DNA from: Enoplolaimus lenunculus
Lineage: Eukaryota; Nematoda; Enoplea; Enoplida; Thoracostomopsidae
Reading direction: 5' to 3'
Assembly: GCA_030248215.1 (NCBI GenBank)
Contig: JASANG010003755.1
Coordinates: 124,001 to 188,000, forward strand
DNA length: 64,000 nucleotides
In this document: positions 12,201-24,700 of the stretch, one piece after another
Position numbering within the stretch: the first letter of the stretch is position 1
Layout of the letters: each line of letters begins with the position of its first letter
Position numbers and translations under genes: made by a program
Notes under the pieces: model-generated
The model's database searches: none
What the model was told of the DNA's origin: nothing
Seen by the model: the letters and a program-made list of their open reading frames with translations, nothing else

Positions 12201-15005
12201 TCTATTGCATATAATAATCGCACCATTTAGTCAGTCAATTAGCTGAAAGCTGAATAAAACTGAACCTTAGAATTTTTGTTTATGAAATTAAGAATAGAAC
12301 ATCCATCGTCAACTTAAGTTAACTTAGTGGTTACCGCACAATAGAAAGCCTCATCTGAAATCCGGGGTTATTTTGGCACCTTATTTTATTATGTAGTTGT
12401 TGCCTATAATGTTGTGACATTTTGAATGTTTATTTCTAGCAGTTATGTCCTTTTTACTCGCAAACGACGACTTGTTAATGGAAAACCCCAAATTCGCAAT
12501 TGTATATGCTAATTAATTTGCTTAGCAACCCAATCATAAAATGAGAGCAATATTTCAAAAACTTGATTCTGCGCAAAATAATAAACTGAAATACCAAATA
12601 GTTATTCGAACTCCCATAGGTCTAATTTCATTAAATCGGACATACATACGTACATTACATATTAACCTCATAGTAACAAAGCCGACACTACGGCAAATGC
12701 ATAAACATACGTACGTACTTGAGCTGTGGTATACCATTCAGCAGTATTCCAACAGAAACTAAGTTTTGCCGGAATAGGAATCGGAATTTGAAATAAGTTT
12801 CATCACCAAATTACTGTCGTAGGTATATACTACTTACAAAACTAGACAAGAAGCGCCTTATATATGCGAATTTTCAGCAATTTTGTAATGAAATTTCGCA
12901 AAAACGCATCAGGTTTTGAGTTTTAACAGCTTATTAACAAAACTCAGCTAATTGCAAAAAGCAACACTCATTTCGAACTTTCGAAGTAACAATTTTTTAA
13001 ACTAGAGGTAAACGAATAGTGAAAAGTAACGAAAACGGATAGCGATAAAATTATGTAAACAAACGCATACTGAAGAATAAAAATTTCAAAAATATTTTAT
13101 TTTTCTGCCACTACATAATTGAGGCATTCATACATTCAGCTGGCTTTCTAAAGTGGATGGATGCACCGAAATTTTTTACATTTCAGATAAATTTCGTAAG
13201 TTTTATTACATATCAAACAATTGCAGCATATTTGTAATGAAAAATTGCGAGATATATACGTGATTTTTAACTAATTTTTCGGTTTTGCGGCAAATTATTC
13301 ACAATCATTTAAACACTGGAAACTTTGTGTTTGAAAATTATTTCCAAACAAGAGTGTTTTTGCAATTAATTCAAGTTTGTTAATAAACTGTCTCTGTTCG
13401 GTTTTCGTACAAGCAATTTTTTTGCCAAGTTTTCTAAAAAGTCCAACAGTAATTCGGCAACGAAAATTATTTTCAAATTCCGGTTCGTGTACCTGTTCCG
13501 CTTCCTGCAAAGAGATTTATTTCCTGTTCTTGTTCCGGCTAAATTTAGTTCCTGTTGGAGCCCTGATATATATCTATACCATTTCTCACTGTGAAATAAA
13601 TGCTTCTAATTGTACGCGTTTATTTTGCAATGAAACTTGTAACTGTATTTTTACGAACATGAAAATATTTTATCAAGACTATTACAAAAATGTTATATTA
13701 CTCACTATTCACATAATCAGCGACCAACGTTGGATCATCCGCCGAGCTGATGTTGTTATAAAGCCACGTGAGATCGATATCTGGATGCAACTCAGCAACG
13801 AACTACTCAAAACAAAACTTAGGATATACATCAGGGTGCAACCGGAATTACAATTTACCGGAACCGGAACCGGAATTTGAAAATTTTACCGGAACCGGAA
13901 AATGAAAAATGCATTTCACCAAAAATTTCATTTTAATCGTATTTTTTGCTCTATTATTTGTGAAACAACCTTAGTCGAACACAGGTATTTATTTTATTTG
14001 TTGTATTTTAGATTTTCGTCGTCGACTGAAGTGAAATCCACCATCAACGGCTTATATTCGGAGTACAAGTGGCTTTCAAAAGAGATTCTTAAAAATTAGC
14101 AAAGTTAAGAAAACGGCCAAATTATAATACCGGAATTTTTAAATCCGGTAAAAATTTACCGGAACCGGAACCGGAAGGTGAAAAAATGCCGGAACCGGAA
14201 TTCCGGTTGCACCCTGAATTATACATGTATACTTTTTGGTTCTTAAGGAAAACAGAGAAATTTCTCAGCGTACAAAAGACTGTGTACAAAAACTTTTTAA
14301 TTCAACCCAGTTTCTGAGCATCGGATATTCGGATCAATAATTATCCGGCAAAAATGTGGATAATATTAAGATAGTTTGTTTTATTTGCACTATTGTTAAC
14401 TGTGGGATCCATCAAAAAGTATATATTTACATGCGTATATGTTATGAACATAAGTGTTTACGTACCTGGAATACATTTCGTTGCACTTCATTCAAAGAAA
14501 GATAATCGTCAGTGCATTCATACACTAAACATGAACCGCAGCTGGCACTGGTACCAGGGTGAGTCGAAGTAGTAGAGTTTAAAGCACATTGTATGTTTTT
14601 GCCATAGTGATCAGACCCAAAATCGGTCACATATGAAATTTCCACATGGGACATTGAAGATGCAGACGCCTCAGACCATTTATGAACTGATTGTTTAAAT
14701 ACACCTTCCTCGATATTGGAACTTGAAAGTTCTGTTGAAACACTAGGGGAATCTTGACGTTGTCGCTGACGCTTTGGCTTTGTTGACTCTACGCAATCAT
14801 CACATGAAGGTACTTGCACTATTTCCGGCAGTTGGGCTTCCGCAATAATTTTCTGCGCTTCCGCTTCGATGCTATCGCTAGACGCATCTAAACGAGCGAA
14901 TAAGACATCACGATTTAATTCTGGTCGCGCCTGGACGACCAAATTCAATTGCGACAAAATAATGCCAAACCGGTTATCAGATAGTTTTCTTTTTGAACTA
15001 GACAT
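9222..15005 (-). CDS. RNF216/TRIAD3-like RBR E3 ubiquitin ligase, reverse paralogue
   Basis: RING-between-RING ubiquitin ligase of the RNF216 type. Exons in transcript order: 15005-14466, 13802-13706, 12029-11865, 11550-11420, 10742-10627, 10108-9971, 9761-9648, 9372-9222. Joined they give 1452 nt, in frame, 483 residues. The N-terminus begins [14 protein letters not shown] and is rich in Ser/Thr/Asp. RING1 ([18 protein letters not shown]) is on the exon at 12029, the IBR ([15 protein letters not shown]) spans two exons, and RING2 ([17 protein letters not shown]) is on the exon at 9761 and keeps the expected catalytic Cys. Five exon lengths (97, 131, 116, 138, 114 nt) equal those of the forward paralogue at 18.7 kb. 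I found no counterpart of that gene's exons 4-6 in the 1.7 kb intron 12030-13705. Skipping them keeps the frame. They may be lost or unrecognised. The last exon is shorter than the paralogue's. Confidence 0.88.
10311..10451. mobile_element. small inverted-repeat element with TTAGGC-like core
   Basis: The left end GGCCCATGTAAAGA and right end TCTTTACATTGGCC are near-inverted copies, with an inner GCGGAACGG/GTTCCGC pair. The middle carries GCTTAGGCTTAGG. A second copy is at 59504-59656 and a related one at 28303-28434. It sits in an intron of the reverse RNF216-like gene and has no coding capacity. Confidence 0.6.
13832..14216. mobile_element. hAT-type MITE, GGAACC-rich, copy 1 (385 bp)
   Basis: Starts CAGGGTGCAACCGGAATT and ends AATTCCGGTTGCACCCTG, exact inverted repeats. 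Subterminal runs of (GGAACC)n flank an AT-rich middle shared with the copies at 42.4, 53.0 and 53.7 kb. The flanks ATATACAT and AATTATAC are only loosely alike, so its 8-bp duplication may have decayed. It lies in intron 1 of the reverse RNF216-like gene. Confidence 0.85.
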
Positions 15006-15553
15006 CTAAATACTATTACGTAACATGTGTAGCACATAATAAAAACAACGGTTAAACCATATATTTTATAGTGTACCTATATCCTGCGTTCTAATTAATC
15101 ACGTGTCTGTTGTAAGACTACACGGATCCGATTCAATATCCACTGAAAACAGATATCCGCATCTGTTGGCGGTTAACAATTTTAAAATTTTTTATCAACT
15201 GCTTTTTTCAATTTTAGTCTTTAACATCATGCTGCTATTGAAACTTTAAGTTTCATTAAGCTGCAGCAAAAAATGAACAATTCCGGCTAGCAATTAATTC
15301 TAGTTGATTAAACATAAAACATTGTGCGACTCACTTAAACCATGTTGGTATATGTAGTGTAACATGTGTATGTGCATAGTGTACGTAATGTAAAAAAATT
15401 CGATCCCCGGCGTGGCCATATGTTTTCGGAGACAATTTAGGGGGAAATCCACGTATATTCACAGTACTTCAGAGAAAGGTGTCGTCCCGACCGTGCAGTT
15501 CTGACAAACACTGCACAAATTTAGATGCTCAATTCTAAAAACCATCTTACCCT

Positions 15554-15727
15554 ATGTCAGTCTAAGTAGGAACCGGGACTTCAGACCTTTGTACTAAGCA
15601 GCTGGAAAAGCGGGCTAGAGCGGGGATCAAACTTTCAGCCTATGGATCCTTAAGCGAGCACTCTACCACTGCGCCACGTAGCCCGCCTCTCCAACTGCAT
15701 TTTTCGTCGACTAGATATGTCCACCGT
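15554..15727 (-). repeat. tRNA-derived SINE, copy A
   Basis: On the minus strand, 15686-15610 is a 77-nt tRNA-like core beginning GCGGGCTACGTGGCGCAGTG and ending TAGCCCGC, so the ends pair like an acceptor stem. It has an A-box-like TGGCGCAGTGG and a B-box-like GTTTGATCCCC. A 3' part (GTCTGAAGTCCCGGTTCC) follows. Copy B, 344 bp downstream, is also 174 bp and nearly identical. The anticodon arm does not fold cleanly, so this is a SINE or tRNA pseudogene rather than a functional tRNA. Confidence 0.7.
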
Positions 15728-15897
15728 ACAACACAATGTGCATTGCTTTTATTGCATATGCACCAGGACAAGCATGTCTCACATGCTTACATGCCCTTAT
15801 TTTCAACAAGGTCGTCCCTTGACCGTCCATCCTATTTTCGACTGGATACCGTGTTCATAGCGCGGCAGTTTGCCATTGCGCTCACGGCGTAGCCCCC

Positions 15898-16071
15898 ATG
15901 TCAGTCTAGGTAGGAACCGGGACTTCAGACCTTTTTACTAAGCAGCTGGAAAAGCGGGCTAGAGCGGGGATCGAACTCTCAGCCTATGGATCCTTAAGCG
16001 AGCACTCTACCACTGCGCCACGTAGCCCGCCTCTCCAACTGCTTTTTTCGTCGACTAGATATGTCCACCGT
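15898..16071 (-). repeat. tRNA-derived SINE, copy B
   Basis: The minus-strand core at 16030-15954 is 77 nt with an 8-bp acceptor-like pairing (GCGGGCTA/TAGCCCGC), A box TGGCGCAGTGG and intact B box GTTCGATCCCC, better preserved than in copy A. Between copies A and B lies 170 bp containing another tRNA-like stretch (GTGAGCGCAATGGCAAAC on the minus strand), so the unit may be a longer composite SINE in tandem. Confidence 0.7.
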
Positions 16072-17001
16072 CACAAAACTAGAAAAGGGGAGAGGGCACA
16101 AATTATCTTAATTAATGCCAAGCGCACAAATGTCTCAAATACCTCAAACACTAAAATATTCCCACTTTACCACAAAGTTTTGGCTATGTGTTTATCCCTG
16201 TGCATACAGCGTAAACTTTTTGTTTTGTTTACGCCCCAATTTACAAATGTAGAGTAAGTTCATGCAAAGTGCAAAAATACAGTACAGCCGCCCTGTTGAA
16301 GAAGAAGAAAAAAGAATAAGAGGAACTGCCGTTTCAGCGCCGTTTGTGCAGCCACCAATTGGAACGTACCTCACACAAAAATTCTATTATAAAGATTTTT
16401 GGCACAAAACCTTTTTGAGGTATCTCGCTCGCTTCGTGATCAAGAGTCCTTATTACTTGCATGCGTACAATGATTTAGTACTTATTTCTTCGCGGTGTGT
16501 CTTGTGGTCGCAGTCTCCTTAACGTAACAAACGAAGCTGTTTTGTACCGAAATAGGTGGTGTAAACAACCAAAAACAATGCAGATATATTGTAAAAGTGT
16601 TAATATCGCGAATGAAACCACTAGCCCATGATTTTTAAGTGTTTCAGTGCTAAGTTTAACATAAAGAACCTATGACGCAGGGTAGTCTGATTTGATTCAA
16701 GATTAAGAATGACGCGTTAATAATCATTTTCCCTTTTTAGACCTGGTTCTCGCCAATAAACCGAAACGAACAGGTCGAGTGGATAAATGCATGGCTAATA
16801 AAGAGGGTACATGGTGGGATGTGTGATACCAAATGTAGCGTGGTCGGACCAAACCAGAAGTCTCATCAACTTGGAATTGGAACACGTGCCAATATTATCA
16901 AATGTATCTGACTGGTATAAACTGTTGGCGATAGTCCCTGTAAATGGTGTAAAGTTTAGCTGTCCTATGTGCATTAACTGTTATGTAAATGCGAAGTAGT
17001 C

Positions 17002-17135
17002 CAAACAATTGACCACGGTTGGATTCGAGCCGGCGACCTTTAGCTAACCGAGCCAACCGTTTTATGGGCCCACACTGCGACTGTATTCCCTTGCGGTCCC
17101 ATCGTAGTCACTATGTCAAACAATTCACCACGGTT
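17002..17135 (-). repeat. second tRNA-related SINE-like element
   Basis: On the minus strand it contains TTGGCTCGGTTAGC and, further on, GGCTCGAATCC, spaced and ordered like pol III A and B boxes. It is flanked by near-identical 19-bp direct repeats (CAAACAATTGACCACGGTT at 17002 and CAAACAATTCACCACGGTT at 17117) that look like target-site duplications. Its sequence is unlike the SINE at 15.5-16.1 kb, so it is a different family. Confidence 0.5.
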
Positions 17136-17267
17136 AGCTGTTATACATATGAAATGCGGATGCATGGAGACAAGTAATAACCTCATGCTGATGCTGCACT
17201 TCGGTTGAAACGCTGATGCATATTCAATTCAAAGCAATTCAATTCTTTATTGGTCAACAGTGTGTGC

Positions 17268-17631
17268 CAGGGTACAACCGGAATTACAATTTACTGGAAC
17301 CGAAACCGGAAAAATTCATTTTAATTTTGTTTTTTATAATATTGTTAGCGAAATAAACCCTAGTTGGAGATTGATATCACTTTATCTGGTGTATTTGAGA
17401 TTTTTATTATCCATGAATGCGAAATCTACCTTCGATGGTTTATTTTTGTGATTTTCACGGTTTACATTCGTAATATATACTAACGAAATCTATTTAATTT
17501 TTATCGTTTTTTAGCAAAATATCTTAATTTTTACCGACCAGATTTTAATACCGGACTTTTTAATTTAGGTAAAAATTTACCGGAACCGGAAGGTGAACAA
17601 ATGCCGGAACCGGAATTACGGTTGCACCCTG
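17268..17631. mobile_element. hAT-type MITE, copy 2, divergent interior (364 bp)
   Basis: Begins CAGGGTACAACCGGAATTAC and ends GGTTGCACCCTG. It is flanked by a perfect 8-bp duplication GTGTGTGC at 17260-17267 and 17632-17639. The middle differs from copies 1 and 4-6 and resembles the fragment at 19.94-20.20 kb, indicating at least two subfamilies. The 8-bp duplication and CAGGG ends are hAT hallmarks. Confidence 0.9.
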
Positions 17632-18054
17632 GTGTGTGCATATACGTATAGGTAAGAAGAGCATGAGATAAAATAGTGCGGAATATTGCAACCAGTAAGT
17701 GCCTTCAGATGCAGATGCGGTAAAAACATGGAAGAACCAAGTTATATGTGTATAATGTTGAGGTTCCTATAGGCATAAAAACAGAAATACTCAGTAGTTG
17801 ACTGTGAGGCGGCGTCACAGTGTATATGCGTTGTTTATCAGTGTCCAGCTTACTACGCTGTGTACTGCGTAGCTACTGTGCAATGTGTGTTACGTGTTGA
17901 CTTGTGTGCTATTCATTCGGGTAAGTATCACCCGACACAATTTGCAACAAAAGTTCACATTCGAATTTGGCAAAAATTGGCGGTTTTCGGTGTCGGTTGT
18001 GAAGCCTAATCCAAAAGCCAAATCCAACAATATTCGGCACTATATGCTTAACTT

Positions 18055-18471
18055 TAGGGATGTGCCAATACCAAAATTTTTGCCGATACCGATGCCGAAC
18101 CTTATTTTGAAATTTTGCCGATGCCGATTATAACTTTATTACACCATGCGTAATAAACAGATAGAATACCACATTACATAATTATATAAATTATATGAAG
18201 ACTTAAACCCTAACCATCATAAACGATTATAATTTTAGACTAACGGTTCATTTCAACTAATTTTTTCAAACACAAACGCAAGAAAGATATAAGTTTTCGG
18301 ACCAGACACACTGATTTGCGCCTAGAAGTGAAATTGATAGCAGTCAAACGGACTGTTATGTGCAAAAAGTATCGGCACAGAATCGGCAATTTTTATGCAG
18401 TGCCGATGCCGATACTCACGAAAACTGCCGATTATTACCGATGCCGATGCCGATTAATCGGTACATCCCTA
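18055..18471. mobile_element. hAT-type MITE of a second family, GATGCC-rich ends (417 bp)
   Basis: Starts TAGGGATGTGCCAATACC, ends ATCGGTACATCCCTA, and is flanked by a perfect 8-bp duplication CTTAACTT (18047-18054 and 18472-18479). Subterminal CCGATGCCGAT repeats occur at both ends. Truncated relatives lie at 18985-19294 and 20202-20335, and a scrap at about 4380-4410. Confidence 0.88.
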
Positions 18472-18701
18472 CTTAACTTACGCTTAGTTCTACATGCTCG
18501 CTCCGCATCAGTCCAAAATTGACTAAACCTCTGTTCAAGCATACTTTGCCATTCTTCTAATTCGAACTGACGTTTCGTCACAACTTTCTGTTTTGGAATG
18601 AGCTACCAAAATGCCGGAAACGAATGCACGTGCGTACTTGTGTAACTTTTAGCTCTAGGACGTATTGAAATGATGGTGTGTTATACAACAAAGTGTTTGT
18701 G

Positions 18702-21700
18702 ATGCAGCGGAATTTTGAGGAACTATTAGCATGCGTTCATAGAATTATTCGGCATCGACCTGAATTAAGCCCAGACATCGTTTTCGCTCGAATTGAGAAT
18801 TCTGAAGACGTGGTTAGTGATGAAAATGCAATAATACAAGAAGGTGTGGCACCAGTTCTTCTGTAAGTTTAAAACATTATTCAACGTTACAAACATCTAA
18901 ACAATTGCTTGTGAGTAATCGTATTTTGAGCACTCTTGCGGCCAGAGGGTACCCCACAAACCAGCACTTTCACCTGCCTACCGATTCTTGTTTTGAAATT
19001 TTGCCGATGCCGAACCGATACCGAAGCCGATTCCAGCATAAGTACATCATGCTCATAATTTTATAAGAACGGATCATTTCAATTAATTTTTTAAAACACA
19101 AATGCAGAGAGATAAAAGTTTCCCTGATCAGACACCTTGTTATACACCAAGAAGCGAAATTGATTGCATTCCAACTGATTGTGTGTGCAAAAAATTTCGG
19201 CAAACAATCGGCAATTTTTTGCAGTGCTGATGTCGATACTCACGAAAAGTGATGATTATTATTGGTGCTGATACCGATTAATCGGCACATCCGTAATATT
19301 ATGGCAAGTAATACGACAATTGATTAGCGTGATTTTGTTAAAATGCGCATTTAAATCCTCGGTTTCTGCATTTTTCTGTATCCGATTGAACGCTTTTACA
19401 TATTTACGTACTTATATTGTAAGGATATTATGGAATTTATGTTATATAAAATTCAGTTAGATAATTTAATCATAGTCATACGTGTATACTACTTATTGTT
19501 TCAGTGCAGAAAACGAGGGTAATGATGATTCTGGTGTTATTGCAAATGATACGCCGGAAGATGGTGTTCCGTCGAAAATGGCTAAATTGGACAGCGCAGA
19601 TTTCAACACTTTGCCAGGAACCTCAAATAATTTCGCAAGTCAGTGCTCTGCCTATGGTGATGGAGCCGGAGATCAAACTAAATGTGAAGTAGTTGGTAAT
19701 CAAATGATTAAACCTGATGTTCACAGTGTCAAGTGTAGTACTGGCGACGCATTAAATCAATTATCCGGAGGCGGTTATGATAACCAAACGATATCGGAAC
19801 TTGATGGAATATCGATACTGAATAGTGCGCATGCAAGTGTTTGTGGATATTCGAAACTGACGGGTCGCGGACGAGACGTTTTTGCGGTATGATTACGTAA
19901 ATTTTAATATGTTGGGCGTCGGCTGTCAGCATGATGGGACCCAGGGTGCAATTAGAATTCTGGTTCCGGCATTTTTTCACCTTCCGGTTCCGGTAAATTT
20001 TTACCGGAATTAAAAATTCCGGTATTAAATTTTAGTCGGTGGAAATTAAGATATTTTCATAAAAATGACGATAAAAATTATATATGATTTCATTAGTATA
20101 ATACATAAACCTTGGCAATCACCGAAAATAAACCATCGAAGGTAGGTTTCGCTTCCGTGAATTATGAAAATATAAAATACAGCAAAGAAAATGGTTATTT
20201 CTAGGGATGTGTCGATACCAAAATTTTTGCCGATACCATTGCCGATTCTTATTTTGAAATTTTGCCGCTTCCAACTTTAGTACACCATGCTTAATAAATA
20301 GATACGATACTACATTACTTTATTATGTGAAGATTAGGGTTGTGCTATACTTTTGTTGACGTCCCACGCCGTGTGTCACCCGTACGGCGTACGGCGCCAT
20401 GTGTTACCCGTACGGCGCCGTCCGTCACCGTACGGTCATACTCTGTAGGACCGGATATTAATTTACTGAATACTGGAGCCAAATACTAAATTATTTATCA
20501 GAACTGAGTGTTAACCGTAAATGGACAATAAACGTTTAATATCCGGTATCCGGTAAGTTTATACCAAATGCCGTAACCGAATACGGGTATCGCTTTTTCC
20601 GGATACCTTCCCCATATTAAATCAGGAGTAAGCCGTGTTTCTATTAAACGGCGTTTACTGTGGAGTTTTGGGGTCGTGAAAAGAGAGTGCGTCCGACTTT
20701 AGAGTATAAGTAGGCCGAAGTTTGTTCAAGAAATGTAATTCTACTACGTCCGTACGACTGGTGATGTCCGGTTTATATATCGTAGTAAAGCTGCTTCTTG
20801 CTTCATTTCATAAATGTGTGTTGACTTGGACTAACCTCATCTCTTTAATTGAGAAATGCAAGTAGATCGAAATATATATTATATAAAATTAGGTATGTAT
20901 ACTTTGTTTAACGTGTATTAGGACTGTTTTTTGCGTTTGATTTTTTATAAGTCAGCGAGTATAGATTAACGCGTTTATTTTAGTTTATCATGGGATTCAA
21001 CGCCAAACTGGACGAACAATGGCTAGTAAATATGTTATTGCGTTACCAAAACCCTGACGAAGTTGTCGAGTTGGTTTTAAGTTAGTAATTTAGCTAGGGT
21101 GGTGTCTTCAAAAATTGTCAGCTTTGAATAGTGGTTGAGAAATAATGTTGAACCTTGCATTAGTTGGTTTTTAAAACCGATACAGATTCAGAACCGTAAC
21201 CATTTGCCGAATCTGAACTTTTTCCACTTTGGTTGAAGGCGGAGCCCATATCACATTAAAAGAAGCTATACGTCTATTAGAGTTCAACCGGAATTCCTGT
21301 TCCTACGGTGAAACATACAGGAACAGAATTTTTTTAAAGGTTTTGTGGCCGCGCCTGGCTCAGACACCGCGGCCGGGTCCAGCACGTTATTTCAGTTTTT
21401 ATACGATACTTGATCGACTGGTATGAAAAACATTCCTATCACGCTTGGTTCTCGTTTCAAAAATATGAAAATCACCAGAGATTACTGTATACGGTATTTT
21501 TTTATTTTCCCACGATTCTGTACACACTACACAATATATATAGATTTCCCACTGTTAGCCACCTACGTATATCGCAGCTCATGTCTTGTCGATAGTTATC
21601 TTTACGTGAACTTGACCACGGTTCTTACCGGCTCCGCTCCGGAGCCCAGTGAAAATTTCTTCCACTCAAGCTTTTTGCGTCGTTCATTCTGAATTATGAT

Positions 21701-24700
21701 TCAAAATACTAACTAACAAAACGTCCAAATTCACATTTAATGACCATAAGAAATTTCGTTTCGAGAAGTCGTTTTTTGTATAAGTTTGTTCTATTTTCGT
21801 GCCAAACGCAAAAATGTTCTATGAAATTGAAGACGTTATAACTCTCGACTAAAGCCCTATTCACACGTGCAAGTTTTTGCTGCGAGAACTTGCGGCTGTA
21901 ACTTGCACCAAATACTTGCAGCTGCAAGTATTTGTAAAGAATCATAACTTTCATTCTGAAACTTGACATGAATTTATGTGAATAATTTGCAGACCACTGC
22001 AATAAATATCAATCATAACCTATAATCTATCAGCTTAGCCAATGAATGATAAATGAAACCGACTTGCAGGATTATTCATACCTACGAATTGATTCTTCGC
22101 AATATATTCATCATGAATAACTTGCAGCTGCAAGTCAAGTTCTTCGAATGAATTTTCCAAAAACATACAGCTGCAAGTTTCACTTGTAAGAAACATTCAA
22201 GCGCAAAGAAGGTTTATACTCGAAATTTTTTGACTTGAAAAAGTTTTCATCGCGATGCAATCTTTATTTAATGCTTAAACATTTAAAACTAGTCCCATTA
22301 CTTTCGCCGTCAGCTGCGAAATATCAAACAAGTTAGATATTTGAATTAATTCACACTTCTTGAATAAATGCGAATTAAATTCAACCACGTGAATTCTATT
22401 GAATAATTTGCAGCTTCAAGAACTTCAAATCTGCTTTGTGACCAAACTTGCACATGCAAGTTGCACGTGCAAGTTTTTGCTGCAAAAACTTGCACGTGTG
22501 AATAGGGCTTAAATATTCCAGTGCGTAAATCAATTGTGCCAACACAAAGAACTCCTATAATAACCAAATACCAAAAATACCGGAGCTGGATATTTAAGTA
22601 TATAATATTGTAACTAAAGTTAAAGTTAATCACGCTAATTTAGCACTACTTGCTGAAAATAATATGTTATAATATTATAGTTTTGTTTCTACAAAAGCCT
22701 TCAGCAATGAATATCCGGCAATGTAGAATATCACATCCGGATGTTGATTATTTGCTAATATCCGGTTGAAAAGTAATAATTTATTGATATTTTCTCTAAA
22801 AATATTTTGCATTTTTGAGCGAAGCTCTGAGTTTGGCGAAGCGTTAAAGGTTTTGTGCTCGGTGGTTGAAAGGTGGATGTCCGTCCGTCTGTCTATCCGA
22901 CGAGAATCTCACGGGTTTTGAAATTCTAAGTCGTTTATCAGGGATGGGTGGTCTCAGTGTCGGCAAGTCTCGGCATATGGCTGGTCTCGGTCTCGCTTTT
23001 TCAGTCTCGGTGGTTTGCAAATTGAGACCAAAGAGGTGAATAAGCCATAAGCACTCACAATAATTTTCTTAGATCGAAGCTTTAGCCCGGTTGTACTTGC
23101 GCATTTCGGCTACCAACACAGACAGGGAATGATTGCGGAGCACTGCTACCCGGTTATGCAGCGATTTTAGAAACAGAATGACCCCTCCGCTTACCCAAAA
23201 TTCTATTTTTGAAAGGAAACCCAAAACACTTTGATTTTATTGTGGCAAAGCACAAATAGTTGCATTTTCGCGTTTAAAACGTTTAAGGAATCGCTAAAAA
23301 ATTATGGGCCATCCGCATATTCCAATCTATTGCATTTCATTTTATGTTGTCAGTATCTCGATCCTACATTCGCTCAATACGTGTAGTCCATTACTACTGG
23401 TCGATATAATGTACTGTTCCTTGTTTTGTTACCATCCTGATTCTGAATGAAAATATGCGCCCACGAAAATGAAGATTGATAATTCAAGTTTTCTCGAAAA
23501 AGTCAAAGCCTCAAAACAGCATTGATTATTATTTAATTTTTCTTTGATATTAATGAAGCTTTGCTATTCATGTTACAGGTGGATCTTGTGTGTATAAAAA
23601 GTGCGATCTGGTAGCTTCTTTTAAGCAAAGTGAAAAACTCATTAAAAAGCGGATGAATTTACACGAGCGTCCAGTATGGTGTGAACAAGATTTACATTGG
23701 TTTACCAAATTGTTTCCTCAGCCAGAACAGCGATTTTCCGACGAAACACGGTCAACTGACTGGAGCTATAAGAAGTATGTAACTATCAATTTTGTTATAC
23801 AACTATTGGGGATGTTAAAATCGAAGTATAATACAAAGCTTAAGTGTCAGCTCAAAGATAAACATAAGTGATTTAATTTACGGTTGGTATGCCATTCCGT
23901 TGTATCATAGCTTATGAAAAATTGTGTCACCGGCATTAGACATTTTAAAATTCTGTAAGTAACTCGCTTGTAGTTTTATAATATGTTTATGTAATGCAAA
24001 CTAGAAATAGTAACCGACCATGATTTAAACTGACCGCCTAGTGTCAGTAAGCTTGTAGATGAAAGTAACTTATTTCTAACACGCAATGGTTAGGCTAGCC
24101 TGCAGTTTATTTGTCACAAGTGGTGGAAGTAAGTAATACAAGTACCTTGATGTTATTGTGCGTATCTTGAATCTGTCAGGTTCCTAACTGCTATTGTTGT
24201 TTCACAATAAAATAGAGGCCAAATATCATCGAAGGCTAACCCGTCATACCTTATATGGGGCAAACTGTCACATGATATAGTTTGCTTGTTTTTATATTGA
24301 TTTTCAGACAGGCGCTGGATTATCTTAAACACGAGTTTAATATTGTTTTGATGAGCGTTATAACATCAATATTTCGCAAATCCAACAATGTATTTTTACC
24401 AACAGCAAGAAAAATTCGAAGATTAATGGGTATGTGCCAGTCAGCAGCCGGAATTTTGATGACGTAACGACAATTTTGGTATTTTTCGGTATTGTTGTGT
24501 TCACTTGCGGTATTTTCAATTTTTATGATGATATTTTGTATATATGTTAAATTACTATTTTAACCGCGAAAACACTGTTGGGTAACAGACATTTACCGCT
24601 GTCTTCACGTTTATCTTGCAGCAAAAAATTCAGTGAAAAGTACAGAGATGAGACTGTATATTCAAACTAAGCGGCCTCGTAAAACGGTAAAGTGGAACGA

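Larger units (their letters stand above)
15006..18701. other. shared upstream region of the two divergent RNF216-like genes
   Basis: About 3.7 kb between the two start codons. It holds two near-identical tRNA-derived SINE copies, a second SINE-like piece, a hAT MITE and a GATGCC-type MITE, each listed separately. I see no further gene. Promoters must lie here, but no convincing TATA or initiator element could be singled out in such AT-rich sequence. Confidence 0.6.

Noticed and set aside
13377-13880. 167-codon open frame on the plus strand
   Set aside because: It overlaps an exon of the minus-strand RNF216-like gene and the left end of a MITE; composition is noise-like.
15610-16030. Two apparent tRNA genes on the minus strand
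   Set aside because: The acceptor-like ends and A/B boxes are good but no clean anticodon stem-loop forms, and they are embedded in a repeated 174-bp unit, so a SINE is the better reading.
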